A stretch of 64,000 nucleotides of DNA, from positions 62,001 to 126,000 of the forward strand of contig NZ_JADQDQ010000008.1 in the NCBI RefSeq assembly GCF_015694725.1, given 5' to 3'. The DNA comes from Hymenobacter jeongseonensis (GTDB lineage Bacteria > Bacteroidota > Bacteroidia > Cytophagales > Hymenobacteraceae). Of this stretch, positions 50,779 through 59,675 are shown in pieces; the first letter of the stretch is position 1; every line of letters begins with the position of its first letter. Under the pieces are notes generated by a model. That model made no database searches. It had not been told where the DNA came from and saw nothing but the letters and a program-made list of their open reading frames with translations. A program made the position numbers and the translations under genes.

Positions 50779-52989
50779 ATGTCCGAATTTGCAGTTTCTG
50801 ATACCGCCAACCTGGCTTCTACCCGTGTTACGGCGGCCGCCGCGGCCGCTGCGGCTGCGTTTACCACCCCCACCGCGGCCCCAGCGCCCGGCCTCGATAA
50901 AGAGTTGCAGCGGCGGGCCTTCCGGCTCATGCACACGGCGGCCGCGATGGCTGCTCTCTATGAGGAAGAAAAGGCTACCGCCTCGCGCTACGTGCACGCT
51001 ACGGCCCGTGGGCACGAAGCCGTGCAGCTGGCCGCCGCCTTTCTGCTCACCGAAACCGATTACGCCGCGCCCTATTACCGCGACGATGCCCTGCTGCTGG
51101 GCTTGGGCCTGCGGCCCTACGAGCTGATGCTGCAGCTGCTCGCCAAGGCCGATGACCCCTTCAGTGGGGGGCGCACTTACTATTCGCACCCTTCGTTGCG
51201 GCGCGCTGGCATACCGGTTATTCCGCACCAAAGCTCGGCTACGGGCATGCAGGCAATTCCGGCCACGGGCATGGCGCACGCCTTGGCTTATTTTGAAAGT
51301 CAGGGCTTGAAGTATCCCCGAAACGAGGAGGTGGGAAGCCCAAATCAGCGCCTGAATACTGAGAATTCGGCTGCAAACCCGGTGGTGCTTTGCTCCATTG
51401 GCGACGGCGCGATGACGGAGGGGGAAGTTGCCGAAGCCCTGCAAATGGCCGTGCTGCACCAGCTGCCCATCATCTACCTGGTGCAGGATAACGATTGGGG
51501 GATTTCGGCCACGGGCCGCGAAATGCGCGCCATGAATGCGTACGAGTTTGCGGCTGGCTTTCCGGGCATGCTGCGTTTGCAAGTGGACGGTGCCGATTTT
51601 GGGTCGTCGCACCAAGGCCTGAGCGACGCTTTTGCCCACGTCCGGGCCCGCAAAGGGCCCGCGCTGGTGCACGCCAAATGTCCCTTGTTGGGCCACCACA
51701 CCAGCGGGGTACGCCGCGAGTGGTACCGCAACGACCTCGGCGCCCACCAGGAACAAGACCCGCTGCCGCGCCTGCACCAGCAATTGCTCCGGCAAGGCTT
51801 TACCGCAGAAGAGCTCAATGCCCTTGCCAGCGAAGCTACGGCTTTGGTGCGGGCCGATTGGGAGCAGGCCCTGGCCGCCCCAAACCCCGACCCGGCCACC
51901 TTTGCCGACCACGAATTTGCCCCAGCTGCCGTGACCGCCGAAGCCGGCGAGCGCAGCCCCGCCGGTGCCGATAAAGCCCTAATGGTGGACGCCGCCCTGC
52001 ACGCAGTGGACGATATTCTGCGGGAGTTTCCGGAGGCCCTGTTCTACGGGCAGGACGTAGGTGGCGAGCTGGGCGGCGTATTTCGCGAAGCCGCGCTGCT
52101 GGCCAAGAAGTACGGCGATGCGCGGGTTTTCAATACCCCAATTCAGGAGGCCTACATCGTGGGCAGCACGGCGGGCATGGCGGCCGTAGGCGCCCGGCCC
52201 ATCGTCGAAATTCAGTTTGCCGACTATATCTGGCCCGCGCTGAACCAACTGGTTGAGGAACTGTCCAAATCATGCTACCTGACCGAGGGCAAGTTTCCCA
52301 TTCCGGCGCTGATTCGGGTGCCCATCGGGGCCTATGGCGGGGGCGGGCCGTACCATTCGGGTTCCATCGAAAGCACACTGCTTACCATTCGGGGCATTAA
52401 GGTGGTTTACCCTAGCAATGCCGCCGACATGAAAGGACTGATGCGAGCGGCTTTCCTCGACCCCAATCCGGTGATTATGCTGGAGCACAAAGGCCTGTAC
52501 TGGAGCAAAGTGCCGGGCACCGAGGACGCCAAAACGATAGAGCCGGCGGCTGGGTACGTCATTCCGTTGGGCAAAGCCGCGGTAGCGCAGGCCGCCGACC
52601 CCGACAAGCTGCGCCAGGGCGACACAGCCTTGGTGGTTACCTACGGCATGGGCGTGCACTGGGCCAAAGCGGCCAGCCGTGACTTTCCCGGCCAAGTCGA
52701 AATCCTCGACCTGCGCACCCTCAACCCCCTCGATTTCGAGGCCGTGACCGAAGCCACCCGCCGACACGGCAAAGTGCTGGTGCTGACGGAAGAGCCCCTG
52801 ATGAACAGCTTCGCCGAAAGCCTCGCCGGCCGTATTCAGCGGCACTGCTTCGAAGTGCTGGATGCCCCGGTATTTACGCTGGGCGCCGCCAACTTACCGG
52901 CCATCGCCCTGAATGTTGAGCTGGAGCGGCAAATGCTGCCGAGCACCGCGAAAGTATCTGTTTCGCTCGGAGAGTTGCTTGGCTACTAG
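50779..52989 (+). CDS. fused alpha/beta 2-oxoacid dehydrogenase E1 (branched-chain type)
   Basis: The 736-residue protein joins both E1 subunits of a thiamine-diphosphate 2-oxoacid dehydrogenase, most likely the branched-chain or general 2-oxoacid complex. Residues about 40-370 are alpha, with YRDDALLLGLG and the TPP motif GDGAMTEGE (208-216) ... QDN (236-238). Residues about 396-736 are beta, with GQDVGGELGGVF, TPIQEAYIVGSTAGMA and QFADYIWPALNQ. The N-terminal 38 residues are Ala/Thr/Pro-rich, with an unbroken run of nine or ten Ala, unlike a normal E1. E2 and E3 genes are not adjacent. It is divergent from hemF. Confidence 0.9.
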   Translation: MSEFAVSDTANLASTRVTAAAAAAAAAFTTPTAAPAPGLDKELQRRAFRLMHTAAAMAALYEEEKATASRYVHATARGHEAVQLAAAFLLTETDYAAPYYRDDALLLGLGLRPYELMLQLLAKADDPFSGGRTYYSHPSLRRAGIPVIPHQSSATGMQAIPATGMAHALAYFESQGLKYPRNEEVGSPNQRLNTENSAANPVVLCSIGDGAMTEGEVAEALQMAVLHQLPIIYLVQDNDWGISATGREMRAMNAYEFAAGFPGMLRLQVDGADFGSSHQGLSDAFAHVRARKGPALVHAKCPLLGHHTSGVRREWYRNDLGAHQEQDPLPRLHQQLLRQGFTAEELNALASEATALVRADWEQALAAPNPDPATFADHEFAPAAVTAEAGERSPAGADKALMVDAALHAVDDILREFPEALFYGQDVGGELGGVFREAALLAKKYGDARVFNTPIQEAYIVGSTAGMAAVGARPIVEIQFADYIWPALNQLVEELSKSCYLTEGKFPIPALIRVPIGAYGGGGPYHSGSIESTLLTIRGIKVVYPSNAADMKGLMRAAFLDPNPVIMLEHKGLYWSKVPGTEDAKTIEPAAGYVIPLGKAAVAQAADPDKLRQGDTALVVTYGMGVHWAKAASRDFPGQVEILDLRTLNPLDFEAVTEATRRHGKVLVLTEEPLMNSFAESLAGRIQRHCFEVLDAPVFTLGAANLPAIALNVELERQMLPSTAKVSVSLGELLGY

Positions 52990-52994
52990 CGTCT

Positions 52995-53024
52995 TGGGCC
53001 GTAGCCAGCGGTGGCCACGGCCCA
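52995..53024. terminator. hairpin between convergent genes
   Basis: The arms 52995-53007 and 53012-53024 pair over 13 bp with one mismatch and a 4-nt loop. The hairpin lies between the E1 stop (52989) and the BamA-like stop (53029). There is no T tract. Confidence 0.55.
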
Positions 53025-53028
53025 CGGC

Positions 53029-55644
53029 TTAGAATGGGTAGCCAATGCCCAGGTTGAAGGCAATGCGGTTGGCAGGCGTATTGAAGTTGCGCAGTGCCCA
53101 ATTCTGGCCATCCAGGGCGGCGGGGTCGTAGACTTTCACGGCGGCGTCGAGGCGCAGGATAAGGAAAGTAAAGTCGAACCGAATGCCCATGCCCGAGCTC
53201 ACCGCAATTTGCTTGTAGAAGGAGTTGAGCTGGAACTGCGCGCCGGGGCGCAGGTATTCGCCATCTTTTTTGCGTTCCTGCAAACCCCACACGTTGCCAA
53301 AGTCGGTGAAAAAGGCACCTTTTATGAAGTTGTAGACCGGAAAACGGTACTCGGCGCTGCCTTCCAGCAGCAGTTCACCGGGTTGTTCGGTTAGGTAGTC
53401 CCGCACCACTTCGCCGTCCTGCAGGCGCAGTGGGGTGTAGCCGCCGGGACCCAGGCGGCGCGGCGCCCAAGCGCGCAGGCTGGTGGAGCCCCCGGCAAAA
53501 AACGATTTATCGTAGGGAATGACGTACTGGCTGCTGCCGTCTTTCGGGTCGGTCGTGCGCGTGAGGGCGCGCACCACGCCCCCGTTGAGGCGCCACACAA
53601 AGAAGGTGCGCGGCGAAACGTGGTAATAACGGCGGTAATCGACGCTGAACCGGGCAAAATCGTACACATTGAGGCGCAGTTCTTTCAGCAGCGCATCCTT
53701 GTACAGGCCACGGGTCATGCCGCCCAATTCCCCGAATAGACGCAAATACTGCGCGTTGCGGGTTTGGTTGAAGTCGTTGGAATTATAGAGGGAAGTGAAG
53801 CTGATGCTGGGCTCTACCAAACTCACGAACGACCGGTACAACGACGAGCCCTGCTCGATGCGCAAGGTTTCGAGGCGTTGGTCAAATTCTGGGCTGGTGT
53901 AAGGCGTGTTGACGAAGGTGATGACGACCGGCGAAAAGACGTATTGGTGGAACGGCGAGCGTTGCCAAATGTAGTCGTAGGCAAACTCGAAATTGGAGCG
54001 CGTGTATTCGGGCCGCTTCACAAAAGTTTCCGATAGCGAAAACCGGGTTTTGGGATTGTAGCGCGTCAGAAACTGGTTGGTATTGAACGGCACCAAAAAC
54101 TGGGGCAATACCAGCGCGGCCGTTGCGCCCAGCTGAGTGGTATAAACGGATGTGCCCTCGTCGGTAGCGCCCGCTACGCGAACGAGCTGCCCCTCGAAAC
54201 CTGCCCGCACCCCTAGCTCCAGGACTTCTGCGCCGCCAAAGGGGTTGCGGGTCTTGAGCCGGAGGTTGATAAAGGGGCCCGGTTTGTCGGCCACGTAGGT
54301 ACCGCCAAATTCGCTGGTTTCGGTGTATTTGGGCGCCGGCGCCGCGTTGATAACTGCCACCAACTCGCCGGTACTGGGGCGCAGGCCCACGCTGTCGGCA
54401 GTGGGCGGGTCGGCCACTTTGCGGTAGTTCACGGTATTGAACCGGAACATGTCGAGGTCAGCCAGCATGCGCTGCGTTTGCAGCGTGCGGTCGAGACTGA
54501 AGCGCTGGCCGGGCCGCACCAGCACCTTCTGAGCCAGCAAGCGGGTGCTGTATTTTTGTTCGTAGGCCGCGAAACGGATGGAATCGGTCACGACGGTATC
54601 GGCGCGGAGGCCGGCGGCGGGCCGCACGCGGCGGGCCGCGCCGGTGCCGGCCCGGCGCAAGGTGTCGCCCGTGGCCGCGCGCAACGTCCGGTTTACGCCG
54701 GCATCCGTGGTGAAGCGCACTTGGCGCAGGGTATATACCCGGTGGCCCTGTCCGGGGCCGGGGTTTGCAATCAGGGTGCGCAGCCGCACCGTAAAGGCCT
54801 CGTAGCTGGTATCGGCTTCGAGGGTGATGTACTGCTGGCGAAAGTCATAATAGCCGGCATTTTTCAGCAGCGTTTCGAGTCGGGTGCGCTCCTGCCCAAT
54901 CAGCTCTTCGTTGTAGCGGGTGTTTTCCTTGAGCAATGTGGCGGCCTGCCCGCTACGCACCACGGCGGCAACGCCGGAATCGGCAATGGTGGGCTCTTGG
55001 AGGCGGTAGAGAAAAGGCTTATTTTCGGTGATGTTGTAAGTGACCGTGACGCGGCGGTAGTTCTTGGCAATGGCCTGCGAATCGGGATTGCTGGGAAAAA
55101 CGTGGCCGATGGCTTTAATGGCCCGCAGCAACAGCCCCCTCTGGTAGCGCCCGGTATCGGTGGCCGTGACGGTGGCCCGGAAAAAACCCTGCGAATGCAG
55201 AAAGGTGGTCATTTGCTCGACTGAGCGGCGGGTGAGCAGGGTGTCGTAGATAACCGGGGCCTCGCCCAGCCGCATGATGGCGTTGCCCTTGTCCAGGGCC
55301 AGTTGCTTGCGGTTGACCTTGCGCTCGCGTTGCGCCAGCAGCTTGCCCAGTTTGGCCGAGTCGGTCCCGGCCCCCTGAATGCGCGTATCGAAGCTGGATT
55401 GGATGGTCCGCAACTTTTCTTTGATGCGCGCCGAATCGTAGAAACCGTGCCCCAGCTGGTAGATGGCCAGCTTGGGCAGTGGGAATTGGGTGTTGGGTTG
55501 TTGCTGGGCCAGGGCCGTCAGCCGTTCTTTGTCGGCCTGTTCCACCCCCTTCAGTTCGACACGGCTCAGCAGGCGCTGGCCGGGCCGCAGCAGTTTGAAC
55601 GGAGAACAGGCGGCAAAAATCAAAAGCCCGAGCAACGGGCCCAT
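53029..55644 (-). CDS. BamA/TamA-family outer-membrane protein
   Basis: From the ATG at 55644 the protein is 871 residues: a short signal ending in FAAC (Cys12, possible lipid site), POTRA-like periplasmic repeats (about 30-440) and a C-terminal beta-barrel with FDFTFLILRLDAAVKVYDPA and the terminal NRIAFNLGIGYPF, ending in Phe as outer-membrane barrels do. GGSTSLRAWAPRRLGPGGY is the conserved barrel loop with the family RGF-like/RAW motif. It could insert or export outer-membrane proteins or lipids. Longer upstream reading (to 55770) overlaps the divergent methyltransferase start and is not preferred. Confidence 0.85.
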   Translation of the reverse strand: MGPLLGLLIFAACSPFKLLRPGQRLLSRVELKGVEQADKERLTALAQQQPNTQFPLPKLAIYQLGHGFYDSARIKEKLRTIQSSFDTRIQGAGTDSAKLGKLLAQRERKVNRKQLALDKGNAIMRLGEAPVIYDTLLTRRSVEQMTTFLHSQGFFRATVTATDTGRYQRGLLLRAIKAIGHVFPSNPDSQAIAKNYRRVTVTYNITENKPFLYRLQEPTIADSGVAAVVRSGQAATLLKENTRYNEELIGQERTRLETLLKNAGYYDFRQQYITLEADTSYEAFTVRLRTLIANPGPGQGHRVYTLRQVRFTTDAGVNRTLRAATGDTLRRAGTGAARRVRPAAGLRADTVVTDSIRFAAYEQKYSTRLLAQKVLVRPGQRFSLDRTLQTQRMLADLDMFRFNTVNYRKVADPPTADSVGLRPSTGELVAVINAAPAPKYTETSEFGGTYVADKPGPFINLRLKTRNPFGGAEVLELGVRAGFEGQLVRVAGATDEGTSVYTTQLGATAALVLPQFLVPFNTNQFLTRYNPKTRFSLSETFVKRPEYTRSNFEFAYDYIWQRSPFHQYVFSPVVITFVNTPYTSPEFDQRLETLRIEQGSSLYRSFVSLVEPSISFTSLYNSNDFNQTRNAQYLRLFGELGGMTRGLYKDALLKELRLNVYDFARFSVDYRRYYHVSPRTFFVWRLNGGVVRALTRTTDPKDGSSQYVIPYDKSFFAGGSTSLRAWAPRRLGPGGYTPLRLQDGEVVRDYLTEQPGELLLEGSAEYRFPVYNFIKGAFFTDFGNVWGLQERKKDGEYLRPGAQFQLNSFYKQIAVSSGMGIRFDFTFLILRLDAAVKVYDPAALDGQNWALRNFNTPANRIAFNLGIGYPF

Positions 55645-55697
55645 GCGCCAGCGCAGGCGGCGGGTGGGCCGTAGTTTCGGCGAATATTTAGACGACA

Positions 55698-56456
55698 ATG
55701 GTTTCAAAAGCACTAGGCAAATACGTGCAGTCACTGCACCAAAAAAAGTACCGGCAGCGCCACGGGGCATTCCTCGTGGAAGGCGGCAAAAGTGTGTTGG
55801 AGCTGCTAAGTTCCGACCTGGAAACCGAACACCTATTGGTTACGGCTGAGTTTGCATCCCAAAACCGGGCGCAACTCCCGGCACAGCTCCCGCTTACCGT
55901 GGCCACGGAGTACGAATTGACCCAGCTGGGCACGCTGGCCACCAATACCACCGCGCTGGCGGTGGCCCGCCTGCCCCCCGAAAAGCCACTGCCTCCAACG
56001 CTGCCCCAAGGTGCTTTGTTGCTTGCGCTGGACGAAGTGCGCGACCCCGGCAACCTCGGCACCCTGCTGCGCCTGGCCGATTGGTACGGCCTGCCAGGCG
56101 TGGTGCTTAGCCCCGGCTGCGCCGACCCGTATTCGCCCAAAACCGTGGCCGCGACCATGGGGGCCTTCGCCCGGGTGCAGGTTTGGGAGCGTGACCTGGC
56201 CGAGTGGTTGCCCACGCACCCGGCTGGAACGGCTATTTTCGGCGCCGACCTGCAGGGCGACAACGTGCACCGCCTGGCGTTGCGGCCCACCGGCATATTG
56301 GTCATGGGCAGCGAGTCGCACGGCCTCACACCCGCGGTGGAGGCCTGCCTCACACGCCGCCTGCATATTCCGCGCGGGGTCAGTGGCGGGGCCGAAAGCC
56401 TGAACGTGGCTATTTCGGCAGCAATTCTGTTGGATAATTTCTTCCGCAATCAATAA
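55698..56456 (+). CDS. TrmH-family (SpoU) rRNA/tRNA methyltransferase
   Basis: The 252-residue protein is a SPOUT-class 2'-O-methyltransferase. The N-terminal substrate-binding part has KKYRQRHGAFLVEGGKSVLE (residues 16-35), the catalytic part has LDEVRDPGNLGTLLRLADWYG (motif 1, with the key Arg in two parts: DEVRDPGNLGTLLR), the knot motif 2 ILVMGSESHGL and motif 3 SLNVAISAAIL. The target, 23S rRNA or tRNA, cannot be told from sequence. It is divergent from the BamA-like gene, with 53 bp between starts. A perfect terminator lies downstream. Confidence 0.92.
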   Translation: MVSKALGKYVQSLHQKKYRQRHGAFLVEGGKSVLELLSSDLETEHLLVTAEFASQNRAQLPAQLPLTVATEYELTQLGTLATNTTALAVARLPPEKPLPPTLPQGALLLALDEVRDPGNLGTLLRLADWYGLPGVVLSPGCADPYSPKTVAATMGAFARVQVWERDLAEWLPTHPAGTAIFGADLQGDNVHRLALRPTGILVMGSESHGLTPAVEACLTRRLHIPRGVSGGAESLNVAISAAILLDNFFRNQ

Positions 56457-56525
56457 GAATTTCAGCAAAATTGAATCGCAGAAACTGCGCGTTTTCCATT
56501 TGCCTGGAAAGGCTGAAATTTAACA

Positions 56526-56559
56526 AAACGCCCCGGACCTGCGCAGGTCCGGGGCGTTT
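56526..56559. terminator. perfect palindromic terminator
   Basis: AAACGCCCCGGACCTGC is followed directly by its exact reverse complement, ending in CGTTT. It lies 70 bp past the methyltransferase stop and 44 bp before the stop of the convergent barrel-protein gene, so it can serve both. Confidence 0.8.
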
Positions 56560-56602
56560 AGCTGAAAAGTAGCGTGCCGTTTGATGCGGCTAAGCATGGG
56601 CT

Positions 56603-57754
56603 TTAGTTGCCGAACAAGCGCAGGCCGAAGCTTACTACCTGGGTGTCGGGACCGGCATTGGTCTTGAACAGGCTGTTCATGTTGTACTTGGCAAACAGTT
56701 CCAGGCTGCCGTAGCCAATGGTGCCTTGCATGCCGTAGAGGAAATTTTCCATGTTGTAGCTGTCCACTTCCCGGTCTTTGTAGCTGTTGCCGTCGTTGGT
56801 GTACTTCAGCTTGGTCCAGGACTTGATGCGGTAGCCGACAAATCCGCCCGCTCCGAGCGAGAAAGTATTCTTGTAATGCTTATCGCGCAGTTGCAAACGC
56901 AGCATCAAAGGCAGGTTGATGGACGATGTACCGAGCTTGCTTTTCTCGTACTGGCGCCCGCTGGTTTCGGGCACAATGTCGGTGCGGCCGTTCTCGTTCA
57001 CCCACTTGTTGTTGCCGCTCAGCATAAAATTGTTGAAGGCAAATTGTGGGCCCACCGTGATGCTCATGGGGCTGCGCTTGCCGCCCAGGCGGGCCCGCCA
57101 GTCAAAGCCAATGTTCACGTAGCGCGAGCCTTCGGTGCGCAGGTCTAGGGCATCGGTTTCGCCACCGGGCGAGGTGTATGCCTTTTGATTAGCTAAGGCG
57201 TTGAGCCCGAGGTCGAAGATAAAGTCCGTAGAAGTTCGGTCGTTCTCGATTTTACTCAGGCGGGTAGAGTCGCGTCTGGCTGTCTTTTCTGCCTTGGTTT
57301 GGATGTCAGAGGTCTTTATTGACACGTCGCCGTTGTCGTTGGTAGTCACGTTCACTCCAAACTTTTTGTTGAGCAGTACCACTACTCCGCTGCTGTTGGG
57401 TTGCTTTTTGCGGGTTGTGATGCGGATTTGCTCGGGCAGGTTTTTGCCGGGCTGGTCTTTGTCGGGGTAAAACTGGACGGTTACTTGGTCAGAGGTGCCA
57501 TTTTTGGCCGCCGTTTCGGCCTGGGTGATGTAGCCGGCCAGCCGGGACGTGAGCGAGTCGAGCTGGTAGTTCTTCATCTGCCGCAGTTGGGCCGCGTCGC
57601 GCACCACCAAGGTGATAGTGGCCTGGTTAGGCAGCCGAATCACGATGGTGTCTTTTAGGACGGGGGCGCTGGGCAAGTTGGTGGCCGAGGCCACGTTCAG
57701 CCCGCCAAACAGTAGCATCAACAGCAGAGAAAAGGGGAGAAAAGCGCGTTGCAT
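56603..57754 (-). CDS. outer-membrane beta-barrel protein (PorT-like family)
   Basis: From the ATG at 57754 the protein is 383 residues, with a signal peptide (MQRAFLPFSLLLMLLFGG, then LNVASA). Residues about 30-160 are a charged periplasmic or soluble part with an IVIRLPNQATITLVV strand and a DNGDVSIKTSDIQ segment; the second half reads as an antiparallel beta-barrel with FIFDLGLNALANQKAY, GFDWRARLGG, KNTFSLGAGGFVGYRI and terminal QVVSFGLRLFGN. It ends in a hydrophobic/aromatic strand as expected for the outer membrane. It is the third gene of the sigma factor operon, 19 bp after the anti-sigma-like gene. Confidence 0.72.
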   Translation of the reverse strand: MQRAFLPFSLLLMLLFGGLNVASATNLPSAPVLKDTIVIRLPNQATITLVVRDAAQLRQMKNYQLDSLTSRLAGYITQAETAAKNGTSDQVTVQFYPDKDQPGKNLPEQIRITTRKKQPNSSGVVVLLNKKFGVNVTTNDNGDVSIKTSDIQTKAEKTARRDSTRLSKIENDRTSTDFIFDLGLNALANQKAYTSPGGETDALDLRTEGSRYVNIGFDWRARLGGKRSPMSITVGPQFAFNNFMLSGNNKWVNENGRTDIVPETSGRQYEKSKLGTSSINLPLMLRLQLRDKHYKNTFSLGAGGFVGYRIKSWTKLKYTNDGNSYKDREVDSYNMENFLYGMQGTIGYGSLELFAKYNMNSLFKTNAGPDTQVVSFGLRLFGN

Positions 57755-57773
57755 GATTTCTATTAAGTAAGAA

Positions 57774-58865
57774 TTAGAGTTGAATTGATTTGGTGAGGGT
57801 GTGGCCGGCAATGGTGGCCCGCACCGTCACGTTTTCGGGGAGGCCGGCGGCCTCGGCCAAGCTCACCCGCTCGCCCCGCACCAGGTTGCCGGCCTGTCGA
57901 AGGAGCCGGCCGCCCAACCGCCGCCGCTCATCGGTAGCGGAAGCGGTAGCTACCGGACTGGCCATTTTGCTGGGGCGAACCACTGGCTCGCCGCCGTTGC
58001 GAACATCTACCGTAATCAACTCGCCGGCGCTGGCTAGGCTGGCGGCGGGCACTGTGCTGGCGGGGACGATTTCCGGTGCCGACGCAGGTTTTGGCAAAGT
58101 GGCCACCACGGTTTCGGTGGTTGACCGTGGCTCGTCAGCCGCGGCAGGCCGGGTCGAGGCCGCTGGAAGGACGGGCCGGGTAGTTGTGCGGGCCACGAGG
58201 GGAGCTTGTTCGGTGGCCGCGTCCGGCTGCCGGTTGGTTCCTTTCAAGTGACGAGGCAACTGCCCGGGGGCCGACATCCTGGCCTTTGGTGCGGTAGATG
58301 CGAGGGCCTCGGAGCGGGTTGCCTGAGGCGTTAGGTTTTTTTGATTTGAAGTTGAAGAGGCAGTATTTGCGGGCTCCACTGCGTTGGCTGCTATCTGCTG
58401 GGGTGCCGACGCTGGACTTGCTGCGGCCTCAGTCGTTTTCTCAAGCTGTGCCACTACGGCTTGTTCCGAAGGGCGAGCAGGAGGAGTGGTTGAAGAATCG
58501 TTTTGAGTTGCAACCGTGCCGCTTTGCGTGCGGCCGAACGGGAAACCCAACCACAGGCCCGCACCGCCGGCCACCAGTAGCAGCGCCAACGCGGCGGCCA
58601 TCGCCATGGGCCACCAGGCGGCTGCCCGTTGTTTTTTGGGGCGCAGGTGCTCATCTTCGAGGCGCTCCCACAACACGCGGCCGGGAGGGGTTGCGTGAGC
58701 CTTCAAGCCTTGCTGAAACAGCTGGTCGAGCCGCTCGGCGCTGCTGTCGGGCGTCGATTCCGATGCGGCACCGGCCTGCAGGCGGGACCACAGCGCCTCG
58801 CTGGGCGGCGAAGCGTGGCCGTCCAGTTTATCGCGGAATAAGTCGTCTATATTTTCGGGAGGCAT
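57774..58865 (-). CDS. single-pass membrane protein, putative anti-sigma factor
   Basis: From the ATG at 58865 the protein is 363 residues. The N-terminal cytoplasmic part (1-90) has two similar repeats, IDDLFRDKLDGHASPPSEALWSRL-like and LDQLFQQGLKAHATPPGRVLWERL-like (each shown in parts: LFRDKLDGHASPP and LFQQGLKAHATPP), then one membrane helix (MAMAAALALLLVAGGAGLW), then a long Pro/Ser/Thr/Ala-rich periplasmic linker and a C-terminal patch with RRLGGRLLRQAGNLVRGE. Position directly after an ECF sigma gene (4 bp gap) suggests it binds that sigma factor, but no classical zinc anti-sigma motif is visible. Role inferred from gene order. Confidence 0.62.
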   Translation of the reverse strand: MPPENIDDLFRDKLDGHASPPSEALWSRLQAGAASESTPDSSAERLDQLFQQGLKAHATPPGRVLWERLEDEHLRPKKQRAAAWWPMAMAAALALLLVAGGAGLWLGFPFGRTQSGTVATQNDSSTTPPARPSEQAVVAQLEKTTEAAASPASAPQQIAANAVEPANTASSTSNQKNLTPQATRSEALASTAPKARMSAPGQLPRHLKGTNRQPDAATEQAPLVARTTTRPVLPAASTRPAAADEPRSTTETVVATLPKPASAPEIVPASTVPAASLASAGELITVDVRNGGEPVVRPSKMASPVATASATDERRRLGGRLLRQAGNLVRGERVSLAEAAGLPENVTVRATIAGHTLTKSIQL

Positions 58866-58869
58866 GGTA

Positions 58870-59412
58870 TTAATTGCTAGCAATGGCAGAAAACTGAACC
58901 CGGCGCTGCAACATGGCTCGCGCCTTGCTCAGCTGGGATTTGCTGGTGCCTTCGGTGATGCCCAGCAGCTCGGCTATTTCCTGGTGGCCGTAGCCTTCCA
59001 GGGCGTAGAGGTTGAACACGGTGCGGTAGCCGGCGGGCAGGCCGGCGAGCAGGCCCATCAGGTCTTCGGCCTGCAGCTGGGTATCGGCCGTGGCGGGGGT
59101 GACGGCCAAATTTTCGGGCTGCAAAAATTCCTCGAACGACACCGTCATCATCTCGCGCTGGCGCAGCTGCATCAGGGCCTCGTTCACCATAATGCGGCGC
59201 ACCCAGCCTTCGAAGCTGCCTTCGAACCGATAGTTGGGCAAGGCCCGAAACATCTTGGCAAAACCCAGCAGCAGGGCTTCTTCGGCATCTTCGCGGCGCT
59301 TGAGGTAGCGGCGGCACACGGTGAGCATCAGCCCGGCCAGTTGGTCGTAGAGCTGCCGCTGGGCCCGGTGCTCGCCCCGCACGCAGGCAGCAATGAGGTC
59401 GGCTTCGGTCAT
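58870..59412 (-). CDS. ECF-type RNA polymerase sigma factor
   Basis: From the ATG at 59412 the protein is 180 residues, the normal ECF size; starts reaching 59499 or 59539 add a non-sigma leader. Region 2 reads ACVRGEHRAQRQLYDQLAG and RREDAEEALLLGFAKMF, with the -10 recognition helix NYRFEGSFEGWVRRIMVNEAL. Region 4 reads LPAGYRTVFNLYALEGYGHQ and EIAELLGITEGTSKSQLSKARAML. It heads a three-gene operon with a membrane anti-sigma-like protein and a barrel protein, so it likely responds to an envelope signal. Confidence 0.9.
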   Translation of the reverse strand: MTEADLIAACVRGEHRAQRQLYDQLAGLMLTVCRRYLKRREDAEEALLLGFAKMFRALPNYRFEGSFEGWVRRIMVNEALMQLRQREMMTVSFEEFLQPENLAVTPATADTQLQAEDLMGLLAGLPAGYRTVFNLYALEGYGHQEIAELLGITEGTSKSQLSKARAMLQRRVQFSAIASN

Positions 59413-59675
59413 CACGGTAAGAGTGGGCAATGGGCAGAAAGCATGGTGAAGTATCGCGCCAGATGCGAAAATAGCTACGAAGGTTGCCCGGGTTGCCAAA
59501 TAAAATAAATAGGCTTCCCAAGTGTCGGATTACTGGCAATAATATCGCGCTATGCCGTCGCAGAGTTGGATTTACACAACTAAGCAGGCCAGTAGCGGCC
59601 CAATTTTGTTAACTTAAACAGTGACTTACCCCGTACTGTAGGAAGTAAGTCTCCCAATTCCCTGGCCCGCCACCT

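Noticed and set aside
50644-51912. Upstream extension of the hemF frame
   Set aside because: Runs antisense to the E1 gene; family N-terminus begins at 50643.
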